Source: Streptomyces sp. P9-A4 (GTDB lineage: Bacteria; Actinomycetota; Actinomycetes; Streptomycetales; Streptomycetaceae). From it: a DNA stretch of 64,000 nt. This document shows positions 25,365 to 33,381 of the stretch, piece by piece; position 1 is the first letter of the stretch, and each line of letters starts with the position of its first letter. Position numbers and translations under genes: made by a program. The DNA lies in NCBI RefSeq assembly GCF_036634195.1, contig NZ_JAZIFY010000001.1, forward strand, positions 3,110,501 to 3,174,500, in the 5' to 3' direction. Under the pieces are notes generated by a model. That model was not told where the DNA came from. It saw only the letters and a list, made by a program, of their open reading frames with translations, and searched no databases.

Positions 25365-26156
25365 TTACTGCGGGTCGCGCTTGAAGGAAGCCGTCGACCA
25401 GCGGTAGCCGAGCGCGGCCAGGGCGATCGACCAGCCGACCGCGAGCCAGCCGTTGTGGCCGATCTCGGTGCCGAGCAGCAGACCGCGCAGGGTCTCGATG
25501 GCCGGGGTGAACGGCTGGTACTCGGCGATCGGCTGGAACCAGCCCGGCATCGCGTCGATCGGGGTGAACGCGCTGGAGATGAGCGGCAGCAGGATCAGCG
25601 GCATCGCGCTGTTGCTGGCCGCCTCGGCGTTCGGGCTCGCCATGCCCATCCCGACCGCGATCCAGGTGAGCGCCAGGGAGAAGAGCGCCAGCAGACCGAA
25701 CGCGGCCAGCCACTCCAGGACCGTGGCGTCCGTGGACCGGAAGCCGATGGCGACGGCGACGGCGCCGACCAGGACCACGCTGGCGATCGACTGCAGGACG
25801 CTGCCGACGACATGACCGATGAGGACCGAAGCGCGGTGGATCGCCATCGTGCGGAAGCGGGCGATGATGCCCTCGGACATGTCGGTGGAGACGGAGACCG
25901 CCGCGCCGATGACGGTGCTGCCGATGGTCATCAGCAGGATGCCGGGGACCACGTAGGCGATGTAGTCGGAGCGGTCGGCGCCGCCGCCCGCGATGCCCGC
26001 GCTCATCACGTCGCCGAAGATGTAGACGAAGAGCAGCAGCAGCATGACCGGGGTGAGCAGCAGGTTCAGGGTCAGCGACGGGTAGCGCCGGGCGTGCAGG
26101 AGGTTGCGGCGCAGCATCGTGGACGAGTCGCGGACGGCGAGGGCGAGGGAGCTCAT
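25365..26156 (-). CDS. ABC-2 type permease (DrrB-like)
   Basis: 263 aa with six hydrophobic segments. The ABC-2 signature region is PNAEAASNSAMPLILLPLISSAFTPIDAMPGWFQPIAEYQPFTPAIE, seen here as AFTPIDAMPGWFQPIAEYQP. It forms the membrane half of a DrrAB-like drug or lipid exporter with the ATPase whose stop it overlaps by four bases. The start ATG at 26156 is set by that overlap. The substrate is unknown. Confidence 0.9.
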   Translation of the reverse strand: MSSLALAVRDSSTMLRRNLLHARRYPSLTLNLLLTPVMLLLLFVYIFGDVMSAGIAGGGADRSDYIAYVVPGILLMTIGSTVIGAAVSVSTDMSEGIIARFRTMAIHRASVLIGHVVGSVLQSIASVVLVGAVAVAIGFRSTDATVLEWLAAFGLLALFSLALTWIAVGMGMASPNAEAASNSAMPLILLPLISSAFTPIDAMPGWFQPIAEYQPFTPAIETLRGLLLGTEIGHNGWLAVGWSIALAALGYRWSTASFKRDPQ

Positions 26157-27115
26157 CGGACGTTCTCCTTGGTCGGGTTGTACTGGCCCGGCACGTCGGC
26201 GCCGGTCAGGGCGAAGAACACGTCGTCCAGGTCGGGGGTGTGCACGGTCAGCTCGTCCGCCTCGATGCCGGCCGAGTCCAGCCGGTCGAGGACGGAGCGC
26301 AGTTCGCGCTGGCTGCCGCCGCTGGGGACCTGGAGGGACAGCGCCTCGTCGTCCCCGGTGCCCTCGCCCAGCGCGAGGAGCGCGGAGCGGTAGGCGGCCG
26401 GGTCGGTGAAGCGGAGCCGGACGTGGCCGCCGGGGACGATCCGCTTCAGTTCCTCGGCGGTGCCCTCCGCGGCGATCCCGCCGTCGTGGAGCACCGCGAT
26501 GCGGTCGGCGAGCTGGTCGGCCTCCTCCAGGTACTGGGTGGTGAGGAAGACGGTGACGCCGCCGGTGACGAGCTCGCGGATGATCCCCCACATGGTGTGG
26601 CGGCTGCGCGGGTCGAGGCCGGTGGTCGGCTCGTCGAGGAAGATGATCCGCGGGTCGCCGACCAGCGTCATCGCGATGTCGAGGCGGCGCTTCATGCCGC
26701 CGGAGTAGCCGGCGGCGGGCTTCTTCGCGGCCTCCACCAGGTCGAAGCGCTCCAGGAGTTCGGCGGCGACCCGCCGCCCCTCCCGCCTGGACAGGTGGTG
26801 CAGGTCCGCCATCAGGAGCATGTTCTCCTCGCCGGTGATCAGACCGTCGACGGCGGAGAACTGCCCGGTGACGCCGATCGAGGCGCGGACCGCCTGCGGG
26901 TCGGCGGCGAGGTCGTGGCCGCCGACGCGCAGCTCGCCGCCGTCGGCGGAGACGAGGGTGGAGAGGATCTTGACCGCGGTGGTCTTGCCGGCGCCGTTCG
27001 GGCCGAGCAGGGCGAAGACCGTGCCTTCCGGTACGGCCAGGTCGATGCCGTCGAGCACGACCTTGTCGCCGTAGGACTTGCGCAGCCCGTTCGCCGCGAT
27101 GGCCAGGTTGCTCAT
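26153..27115 (-). CDS. ABC transporter ATPase (DrrA-like)
   Basis: 320 aa. Walker A GPNGAGKTT (38-46), signature YSGGMKRRL, Walker B IIFLDEPTTGLD and switch His in LTTQYLEEAD are all intact. The C-terminal DrrA-type extension ends LDDVFFALTG. It powers the ABC-2 permease downstream. The ATG has a GGAG site. It follows the DUF4097 gene by 37 bp. All three genes form one operon whose promoter faces the HTH/MarR-like regulator. Confidence 0.92.
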   Translation of the reverse strand: MSNLAIAANGLRKSYGDKVVLDGIDLAVPEGTVFALLGPNGAGKTTAVKILSTLVSADGGELRVGGHDLAADPQAVRASIGVTGQFSAVDGLITGEENMLLMADLHHLSRREGRRVAAELLERFDLVEAAKKPAAGYSGGMKRRLDIAMTLVGDPRIIFLDEPTTGLDPRSRHTMWGIIRELVTGGVTVFLTTQYLEEADQLADRIAVLHDGGIAAEGTAEELKRIVPGGHVRLRFTDPAAYRSALLALGEGTGDDEALSLQVPSGGSQRELRSVLDRLDSAGIEADELTVHTPDLDDVFFALTGADVPGQYNPTKENVR

Positions 27116-27152
27116 GAGAGGTGCTCCTTCTGACGGGGCGGGTCGGGTCGGG

Positions 27153-27824
27153 TCACAGGCTGCGGGCGGTGATGTCGCCGTAGGCGGTGGTGGCGTGGAT
27201 GGTCAGGGCGGCGGTGGCGCCCTCGCTGTTCCGGAGCGAGTTGTGGATCCGGCCGTAGCTGGTGCCGGCGTCCAGCGAGGCGGAGACCCCGCGGGCGGCG
27301 CCGACCGAGATGTCGCCGTGGGCGGTGCGCAGGGTGACCTCGCCGCGCACGGCCTCGGTGATACGGATGTCGCCCTTCTGGGTGGTGATCTCCGCGGGGC
27401 CGTTGAGACGTCCGGCCTCGATGTCGCCGGCCTGGACGGTGAGGCGGGTGCTCGCGGCCTCGTCGATCTTGATCGTGGCCTGCGCGCTCTCGAAGTCGAT
27501 GTCGCCGAGGCGTCCGACGGCCCGGAGTTCGACGCTGGCCGTCTTCGCCTCGACGCGGGAGTCGGCGGGCAGCTGGACCGTCACCTCGACGGAACCGGGG
27601 GTGCCGAGGACGCGGTTCTTGGGGGCCGGGGCCTCGATCCGCAGGACGCCGTCGCCGTAGACGACCTGGATCTGCTCGGCCGCCTTCACGTCGCGGCTCT
27701 TGCCGGCGTCGGCGGGCAGGACCTCGACGGTGGTGTCGGCCCGGTCGGCGGCGATGAGGCGGATGCGGCCGGCGGGGATGTCGAGGACGGCGGTGACGGG
27801 GGCGGCGGTGGCGAACTTCTGCAT
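27153..27824 (-). CDS. DUF4097 beta-strand repeat protein
   Basis: 223 aa of repeating short strands ending in G-D-I motifs (GRLGDIDFES, QAGDIEAGRL, QKGDIRITEA, AHGDISVGAA, AYGDITARSL). This is the DUF4097/DUF4098 right-handed beta-helix-like fold. There is no signal peptide. Such proteins are often encoded with ABC exporters and a repressor and may act as a sensor or scaffold. It is the first gene of the ABC operon. Function unproven. Confidence 0.8.
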   Translation of the reverse strand: MQKFATAAPVTAVLDIPAGRIRLIAADRADTTVEVLPADAGKSRDVKAAEQIQVVYGDGVLRIEAPAPKNRVLGTPGSVEVTVQLPADSRVEAKTASVELRAVGRLGDIDFESAQATIKIDEAASTRLTVQAGDIEAGRLNGPAEITTQKGDIRITEAVRGEVTLRTAHGDISVGAARGVSASLDAGTSYGRIHNSLRNSEGATAALTIHATTAYGDITARSL

Positions 27825-27868
27825 GGTGACTCTCCTTGGATCCGTTGTTTCCGATGAGGGAAAAGCTA

Positions 27869-27996
27869 CGTTGCGTTTCCAAGTCGAGCAACACCCTTGA
27901 TGCGCAAGAACCCCGTAATTGCAGGTGGCATGGCCTAATTCATTGCAACGGCTCTGAACCTAACGCAACGACAGATCGACCATTCGTTGCAATGAA
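27869..27996. promoter_or_regulatory. Nested CGTTGC operator array between divergent units
   Basis: Two inverted pairs: CGTTGCGTT (27869-27877) with AACGCAACG (27962-27970), and TTCATTGCAACG (27939-27950) with CGTTGCAATGAA (27985-27996), both perfect. All lie in the 222-bp AT-richer gap between the DUF4097/ABC operon and the HTH regulator. They are the natural candidates for that regulator's binding sites. Confidence 0.6.
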
Positions 27997-28046
27997 CTGA
28001 AGGTGAACGCTATGCTGGGCCGCCACGGACCACAAAGGAGGCCACG

Positions 28047-28886
28047 ATGCCGGGCGGCAGACTCACCCAGCAGGAACGGCGGCAGATCGCACTGGGGCTG
28101 ACCGACGGCCTCGCCTACGCGGAGATCGCCCGGAGGCTCGACCGTCCCACCTCGACGATCACCCGCGAGGTCATGCGCAACGGCGGCCCCACCGGCTACC
28201 GCGCCGACCAGGCCCACCGCGCCACCGAGAACCGCGCCCACCGGAGCAAGCAGGCCGCGCCGAAGGCGGCGGCGCCCGCGCCGGAGCAGCCCCACGGGCG
28301 GGACGCCGGGTCCGTGCGCGCGTACGAGGACCTCTTCACGAACGTCATGCTGCAGTCGGGCATGCCCCCGATGGCGGCCCGGGTGATGGCCTCCCTCTGC
28401 CTGACCGACTCGGGCAGCCTCACCGCGGCCGACCTCGTCCGGAACCTCCAGGTCAGCCCGGCGTCGGTCTCCAAGTCGATCGCGTTCCTGGAGACCCAGA
28501 GCATGGTCCGCCGGGAGCGCGACGAGCGCCGCCGCGAGCGCTACACCGTCGACAACGACATCTGGTACCAGTCGATGCTGGCCAGCGCCCGGGCCACCGC
28601 CCAGATCGTCGAGACCGCGCGGGAGGGCGTCGTCGTCCTCGGCGCCACGACCCCGGCGGGCGCCCGCATGGAGAACATCGCCCGCTTCCTCGACTTCGTC
28701 ACCGAGAGCACGATCCGGGCGGCGGAACAGGCCCGCGCGATCCTGACGACGGAACCGGCGGCGGTGGAACGGGCGGCGGTGGAACCAGCCACGGAACCTG
28801 CCACCGATCCGGACACGGATCCGGACACGGGCACGGATCCGGACACGGATCCGGACACGACGGAGGGGGCCGACCCGACGGCGTAG
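28047..28886 (+). CDS. HTH_38 plus MarR/GbsR-like transcriptional regulator
   Basis: 279 aa with an unusual pair of DNA-binding modules. Residues 1-45 (LTQQERRQIALGLTDGLAYAEIARRLDRPTSTITREV, quoted as EIARRLDRPTSTITREV) form an IS30-transposase-like HTH_38. Residues about 90-200 form a winged helix of MarR/GbsR type (LTAADLVRNLQVSPASVSKSIAFLE). The C-terminus is an acidic Asp-Pro-Thr repeat tail encoded by 12-bp DNA repeats. The ATG has an AAAGGAGG site. Divergent from the ABC/DUF4097 operon, so probably its repressor. Confidence 0.82.
   Translation: MPGGRLTQQERRQIALGLTDGLAYAEIARRLDRPTSTITREVMRNGGPTGYRADQAHRATENRAHRSKQAAPKAAAPAPEQPHGRDAGSVRAYEDLFTNVMLQSGMPPMAARVMASLCLTDSGSLTAADLVRNLQVSPASVSKSIAFLETQSMVRRERDERRRERYTVDNDIWYQSMLASARATAQIVETAREGVVVLGATTPAGARMENIARFLDFVTESTIRAAEQARAILTTEPAAVERAAVEPATEPATDPDTDPDTGTDPDTDPDTTEGADPTA
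28806..28859 (+). repeat. 12-bp coding repeats (acidic tail)
   Basis: GATCCGGACACG occurs at 28806, 28818, 28836 and 28848, with a 6-bp GGCACG interruption at 28830-28835. In frame it encodes repeated DPDT. Confidence 0.8.
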
Positions 28887-28924
28887 GCCTTGGGTCGCCC
28901 CCCCTGAATCCCCGAGCCGCCCCC

Positions 28925-29422
28925 TCAGACCCCGCCCGCCGCCGCCCCGCCCTCGCGCCGCGTCAGCCGGAAGAGTCTGATCTCGCGCTCCACGCGCGCC
29001 TGGTAGGTGGCGTACGGCGGCCAGAACTCCAGCGCCGCCCGCCAGGCCTCCGCCCGCGCCTCCCCCGTCAGCAGCTCCGCCCGTACGGGCACGTCCGCGC
29101 CCCGCCAGTTGACCTCGACGTCCGGGTGGGCGAGCAGGTTCGCCGTCCACGCCGGGTGGCCGGGGCGGCCGAAGTTGGAGCCGACGAGCAGCCAGCCGCC
29201 GTCGGGCTCGGGCATGCAGGCCAGCGGGGTCACCCGCGGCTGCCCGCTCTTCGCGCCCCGCGCGGTGAGCACGACCGCGGGCAGCATCCGCGCGCTGAGC
29301 AGCACCTTCCCCCGGGTCAGCCGGTGCACGGCCTTGTCCATGGCGGGCACGACGTGCGGGCCGATCCGGGCGAAGGTCCGGGTCGAGGACATCTTCTGTA
29401 TGAGCTTGCGTCCGACGGGCAT
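28925..29422 (-). CDS. Ddn-like nitroreductase/deazaflavin (F420) family protein
   Basis: 165 aa split beta-barrel of the deazaflavin-dependent nitroreductase family (Ddn/FDOR-A). The family core is visible as VVLTARGAKSGQPRVTPL ... GGWLLVGSNFGRPGHPAWTANLLAHPDVEVNW. These enzymes use F420H2 to reduce quinones, enones or nitro compounds. Its ATG directly abuts the stop of the acyl-CoA dehydrogenase gene (no gap), so the two are co-translated. It belongs to the unit preceded by operators 8 and 9. Confidence 0.88.
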   Translation of the reverse strand: MPVGRKLIQKMSSTRTFARIGPHVVPAMDKAVHRLTRGKVLLSARMLPAVVLTARGAKSGQPRVTPLACMPEPDGGWLLVGSNFGRPGHPAWTANLLAHPDVEVNWRGADVPVRAELLTGEARAEAWRAALEFWPPYATYQARVEREIRLFRLTRREGGAAAGGV

Positions 29423-30658
29423 CTACGCCGCCACCTCTCCGAAGAGTCCGGTCCGTTCCGCCGCTCGGGCGCGGAGCCGTCGCACGGGGCCGAAGAGCAG
29501 TTCGTCGGAGGCGGCCCGTTTGAAGTAGAGGTGGGCCTCGTGCTCCCAGGTGAAGCCGATGCCGCCGTGCAGCTGGATGGACTCCCCGGCGGTGGCGCGC
29601 AGTGCTTCCAGGGCGTGGGCGAGGGCGAGGGGTCCGCTCTCGGGCCCGGGGCCGGGCTCGCGCGCCGCGCAGTAGGTGAGCGAGCGGGCGGCCTCGACCT
29701 GGACGTACAGGTCGGCGAGGCGGTGCTTGACCGCCTGGAAGGAGCCGACGGGCCGGCCGAACTGTTCGCGGGAGCCGACGTGGGCGACGGTCCGGTCGAG
29801 GGCCTCGCGGGCGGCGCCGACGGCCTCGGCGGCGATCATCACGGCGGCGGCCCGGCCGGTGGTGGCGAGGGCGCCGAGCACGTCGGCCGGTTCCTCGCCG
29901 AGGAGTTCGGCCTCGGCGTCCCGGAACTGGACGGTGGCCTGGGTCCTGGTGAGGTCCAGGGTGGGCTGCCGGGTGCGGACGAGTCCGGGGGTCGCCTCCT
30001 CCTCCGCCCGTACGAGGAAGAGCAGGGTGCGGCTGCGGGCGAAGCCGCCGGTGTGGGCGGCGACGAGCAGCAGTCCGGCACTGTGTCCGTCGACGACCTG
30101 GGCGGCCTCGCCGTAGAGCCGCCAGCCGCCGTCGGCGGCACGGGCCTGGACGCCGCCCGCCCGGCCGCCGCCGGACCAGTCGTCGGCGGTGTTGTCGCCG
30201 GTCAGGCCGAGGGCGAGGGCGAGGGCGTTGCCGGGGACGGCGAGAGCGCAGGTGAGGCCCCCGTCGGCGAGGCGCGGGAGGAGTTCGGCGCGCTGGGCGG
30301 GGGTGCCGAGGGCGGTGAGCAGCGGGGCGGCGAGGACGCTGGTGGCGAGGAGCGGGGAGGGGGCGAGGGCCCGGCCGGTCTCCTCGCAGGCGAGGGCGAG
30401 TTCGGCGGGTCCGCAGCCGACGCCGCCGTACTCCTCGGGGAGGGCGAGCCCGGCGAGGCCGAGGGTCCCGGACATCCGGGCCCACAGCTCGGGGTCGTAC
30501 CCCTGGGGGGTGGCGGTGGCCGCGCGGTTCTCGTACGGCCCGGCCCGTTCGGCGAGCAGGTCCCGCAGGGTGCGGCGGATCTCCTCCTGCTCGTCGGTGA
30601 GCGGGGCGGCGAGCGAGGCGGTTCCGGCGGCGAGCGCTGCGCTGTCGGCGGCGTCCAT
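29423..30658 (-). CDS. Acyl-CoA dehydrogenase family protein
   Basis: 411 aa with the three-domain ACAD fold. N-terminal helices with LPEEYGGVGCGPAELALACEETG, a shortened middle beta-domain, and a C-terminal half with SREQFGRPVGSFQAVKHRLADLYV and IQLHGGIGFTWEHEAHLYFKRA are present. The last segment resembles actinobacterial steroid and branched-chain ACADs such as the FadE26/28 group, where Glu in TWEHE is the base. Many ACADs of this type act as heteromers; no second FadE gene is adjacent. Led by a CTGACGG-type operator. Confidence 0.88.
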   Translation of the reverse strand: MDAADSAALAAGTASLAAPLTDEQEEIRRTLRDLLAERAGPYENRAATATPQGYDPELWARMSGTLGLAGLALPEEYGGVGCGPAELALACEETGRALAPSPLLATSVLAAPLLTALGTPAQRAELLPRLADGGLTCALAVPGNALALALGLTGDNTADDWSGGGRAGGVQARAADGGWRLYGEAAQVVDGHSAGLLLVAAHTGGFARSRTLLFLVRAEEEATPGLVRTRQPTLDLTRTQATVQFRDAEAELLGEEPADVLGALATTGRAAAVMIAAEAVGAAREALDRTVAHVGSREQFGRPVGSFQAVKHRLADLYVQVEAARSLTYCAAREPGPGPESGPLALAHALEALRATAGESIQLHGGIGFTWEHEAHLYFKRAASDELLFGPVRRLRARAAERTGLFGEVAA

Positions 30659-30674
30659 GTGGCTCCCTCCGTAT

Positions 30675-30689
30675 CTGACGGTGCGTCAT
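30675..30689. promoter_or_regulatory. CTGACGG-type operator 8
   Basis: CTGACGG-T-GCGTCAT, 17 bp upstream of the acyl-CoA dehydrogenase start. Confidence 0.5.
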
Positions 30690-30744
30690 GCTAGGGGTGA
30701 GCGGGGCTGGTTGCCAGAGATGCGCCGGTTCCGATCGAAGGAAT

Positions 30745-30759
30745 CTGATGTACCGTCAG
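30745..30759. promoter_or_regulatory. CTGACGG-type operator 9
   Basis: CTGATGT-A-CCGTCAG, ending 4 bp before the ATG of the second thiolase gene. The flanks extend the symmetry (AATCTGA ... TCAGATT). A repressor bound here would block initiation of that gene. Confidence 0.6.
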
Positions 30760-30763
30760 ATTC

Positions 30764-31945
30764 ATGCCCACCACCATACGCAGCTCCCGCCGCGTCGCCG
30801 TCGTCGGCGTCTCCCTCTCCGACGGCGGCCGGGTCGACGAGGCCACCCCCTACGCCCTGCACGCCCAGGCCGCCCGGCGCGCCCTCGCGGACAGCGGCCT
30901 CGACCGCTCGCTGATCGACGGCCTGGCCTCGGCCGGCCTCGGCACCCTGGCGCCGGTCGAGGTCGCCGAGTACCTGGGGCTCCGGCCCCGCTGGGTGGAC
31001 TCGACCGCCGTCGGCGGCGCCACCTGGGAGGTCATGGCCGCGCACGCCGCCGACGCGATCGCCGCGGGCCACGCGAACGCGGTGCTCCTGGTGTACGGCT
31101 CCACCGCGCGCGCCGACATCCGCGCCAGGCGCCGCACCTCGAACCTCTCCTTCGGCTCGCGCGGACCGCTCCAGTTCGAGGCCCCGTACGGGCACACCCT
31201 GATCTCCAAGTACGCGATGGCCGCCCGCCGCCATATGCACCAGTACGGGACCACCCTGGAGCAGCTCGCCGAGGTCGCCGTCCAGGCGCGGGCGAACGCC
31301 GCGCTCAACCCCGAGGCGATGTTCCGGGACCCGATCACCGTCGACGAGGTGCTCGACGGCCCGATGATCGCGGACCCCTTCACCAAGCTGCACTGCTGCA
31401 TCCGCAGCGACGGCGGCTGCGCGGTGCTGCTCGTCGCCGAGGAGTACGTCCAGGACTGCCGTACCGCCCCGGTCTGGGTGCTCGGCACGGGAGAGCACGC
31501 CTCGCACACCACGATGTCGGAGTGGGAGGACTTCACGGTCTCGCCGGCGGCGGTCAGCGGCCGGCTGGCCTTCGAGCGGGCGGGTGTGCGGCCCGCCGAC
31601 ATCGACCTCGCCGAGATCTACGACGCCTTCACCTACATGACCCTGGTGACCCTGGAGGACCTGGGCTTCTGCGCGAAGGGCGAGGGCGGGCCGTTCGTCG
31701 AGAAGGGGCGTCTGACGGTGGGCGGCGGCGGGCTGCCGGTGAACACGGACGGCGGCGGCCTGTCCGCCTGCCATCCGGGGATGCGGGGCCTGTTCCTCCT
31801 GGTGGAGGCGGTACGGCAGTTGCGCGGCGAGGCGGAGGGGCGGCAGGTGCGGCGGGCGGACGGCTCGCTGCCGGAGCTGGCGGTGGCCTCGGGGACGGGC
31901 GGCTGGTTCTGCTCCTCGGGGACGGTGGTGCTCGGCCGCTCCTGA
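30764..31945 (+). CDS. Thiolase-like lipid-transfer protein, Cys-less
   Basis: 393 aa, same family as the thiolase at 17.0-18.2 kb (LAEIYDAFTYMTLVTLEDLGFCAKGEGGPFVEKG, GGGLPVNTDGGGLS). At the position of the nucleophile Cys the sequence reads AVGGATWEVMAA, so Thr88 replaces Cys. That argues against classical thiolysis and for an aldolase-type (Ltp2-like) or other role. No DUF35 partner is adjacent, so it may use the one at 18.2 kb. Probably leaderless or with a very short leader, because the operator sits immediately before the ATG. Confidence 0.82.
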   Translation: MPTTIRSSRRVAVVGVSLSDGGRVDEATPYALHAQAARRALADSGLDRSLIDGLASAGLGTLAPVEVAEYLGLRPRWVDSTAVGGATWEVMAAHAADAIAAGHANAVLLVYGSTARADIRARRRTSNLSFGSRGPLQFEAPYGHTLISKYAMAARRHMHQYGTTLEQLAEVAVQARANAALNPEAMFRDPITVDEVLDGPMIADPFTKLHCCIRSDGGCAVLLVAEEYVQDCRTAPVWVLGTGEHASHTTMSEWEDFTVSPAAVSGRLAFERAGVRPADIDLAEIYDAFTYMTLVTLEDLGFCAKGEGGPFVEKGRLTVGGGGLPVNTDGGGLSACHPGMRGLFLLVEAVRQLRGEAEGRQVRRADGSLPELAVASGTGGWFCSSGTVVLGRS

Positions 31946-31967
31946 CCGAACATCTATACAAGCGTCA

Positions 31968-31996
31968 TAGACAGCCGTGTAGGACATCCGTATAGT
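31968..31996 (+). promoter_or_regulatory. Strong housekeeping-type promoter
   Basis: -35 TAGACA (31968-31973), 17-bp spacer, -10 TATAGT (31991-31996). The inverted pair CTATAC (31954-31959) and GTATAG (31990-31995) frames the promoter and could be an operator half-site pair. It drives the FAD monooxygenase gene. Confidence 0.65.
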
Positions 31997-32049
31997 CATG
32001 TCTGCGGGCAGGGGGAACGGCCCGCAGACACCCGACAAGGAGTCCTGCC

Positions 32050-33381
32050 ATGAACACCACGAACAGCACCGCCAAGACCGTCCTGATCTCCGGCGCCTCG
32101 ATCGCCGGCCCCGCCCTCGCCCTCTGGCTGCACCGCTACGGCTTCGCCCCCACCGTCGTCGAGCGCGCCCCCGGACTCCGCACCGGCGGCTACAAGGTGG
32201 ACATCCGCGGCACCGCGATCGAGGTCTGCCGCCGGATGGGCGTCCTCGACGAGATCCGCGCCAACTCCACCGACATGCGCGGAGGTTCGTACGTCGACGG
32301 CGCCGGCCGCACCATCGGCGAGCTGCCCGCCGAGATCTTCGGCGGGCGCGTCGAGGAGGACGACGAGATCATGCGCGGCGAACTCGCCTCCATCCTCTAC
32401 GACCGGACCCGCGAGGACGTCGAGTACCTCTTCGACGACTCGATCGCCGAGATCGTGGACGCCCCCGGAGACACGGACGGTGTCACCGTCACCTTCGAGA
32501 GCGGTACCGTCCGCCGCTTCGACCTGGTCGTCGGCGCCGACGGACTCCACTCGCACACCCGGAAGCTCGTCTTCGGCCCGGAGGAGCGGTTCAAGCGCCA
32601 CCTCGGCGCGTACATCTCCATCTTCACCGCCCCCAACCACCTCGGGCTGGACCGCTGGGAGACCTACCACGCGCTGCCCGGCAAGCTGGTCTGCGTCTAC
32701 AGCTCGGCCGGCGAGAGCGACGCCAAGAACCTCTTCATCTTCTCCTCGCCCGAGGAACTCGCCCACCACCACCGGGACGTCGCCGCCCAGAAGCGCGCGC
32801 TCACCGACAGGTTCACCGGCGACGGCTGGGAGATCCCCCGCCTCCTCGGACACGCGGCCGAGGCCGAGGACTTCTACCTCGACTCGATGTCCCTGGTCGA
32901 GATGGACAGCTGGTCGAAGGGGCGCGTGGTCCTGCTCGGCGACGCCGCCCACTGCTCCTCCCCCGCCTCCGGTCAGGGCACCGGTCTCGCCCTCATCGGC
33001 GCCTACGTCCTCGCCGGGGAACTGGCGCGGGCGGGCGGCGACCACACCACGGCCTTCGACCGCTACGAGCGGCGCATGCGGCCCGGCGTGGAGCAGAACC
33101 AGAAGATGGCGGAGGGCTTCGTCAAGGAGATGACCGTCGGCTCCAGGTGGAAGATCGCGCTGCGCATGCTCATGGTGCGGACGCTGCCGAGGACCCCGTG
33201 GAAGAACCTCATCGCGAAGAAGATCCGCGACGGCATCCAGTCGGCGGCGAACGCGGTCCCGATCGAGGACTACACCGTCCCCGCCTGCCCCACCGCGACC
33301 GCGACCGCCACCGGCCCCGGCGCCGCGCGCCCCACCGCCACCGCCGCCACCACCCCCGCACGCCCTACCGTGACCGCATGA
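32050..33381 (+). CDS. FAD-dependent monooxygenase
   Basis: 443 aa class A flavoprotein monooxygenase. The N-terminal FAD dinucleotide motif is ISGASIAGPALALWLHRYG, and the second FAD site is VVLLGDAAHCSSPASGQGTGLALIGAYVLAGEL. The closest look is to TetX/aromatic hydroxylases that act on polyketide-like or antibiotic substrates. The last about 30 residues are a Thr/Ala/Pro low-complexity tail. The stop overlaps the next start (ATGA). An AAGGAG site precedes the ATG. The promoter is strong. Confidence 0.88.
   Translation: MNTTNSTAKTVLISGASIAGPALALWLHRYGFAPTVVERAPGLRTGGYKVDIRGTAIEVCRRMGVLDEIRANSTDMRGGSYVDGAGRTIGELPAEIFGGRVEEDDEIMRGELASILYDRTREDVEYLFDDSIAEIVDAPGDTDGVTVTFESGTVRRFDLVVGADGLHSHTRKLVFGPEERFKRHLGAYISIFTAPNHLGLDRWETYHALPGKLVCVYSSAGESDAKNLFIFSSPEELAHHHRDVAAQKRALTDRFTGDGWEIPRLLGHAAEAEDFYLDSMSLVEMDSWSKGRVVLLGDAAHCSSPASGQGTGLALIGAYVLAGELARAGGDHTTAFDRYERRMRPGVEQNQKMAEGFVKEMTVGSRWKIALRMLMVRTLPRTPWKNLIAKKIRDGIQSAANAVPIEDYTVPACPTATATATGPGAARPTATAATTPARPTVTA

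Noticed and set aside
29126..30694. Plus-strand open frame over the acyl-CoA dehydrogenase
   Set aside because: Gly/Glu-rich low-complexity translation. The minus strand gives a full ACAD.
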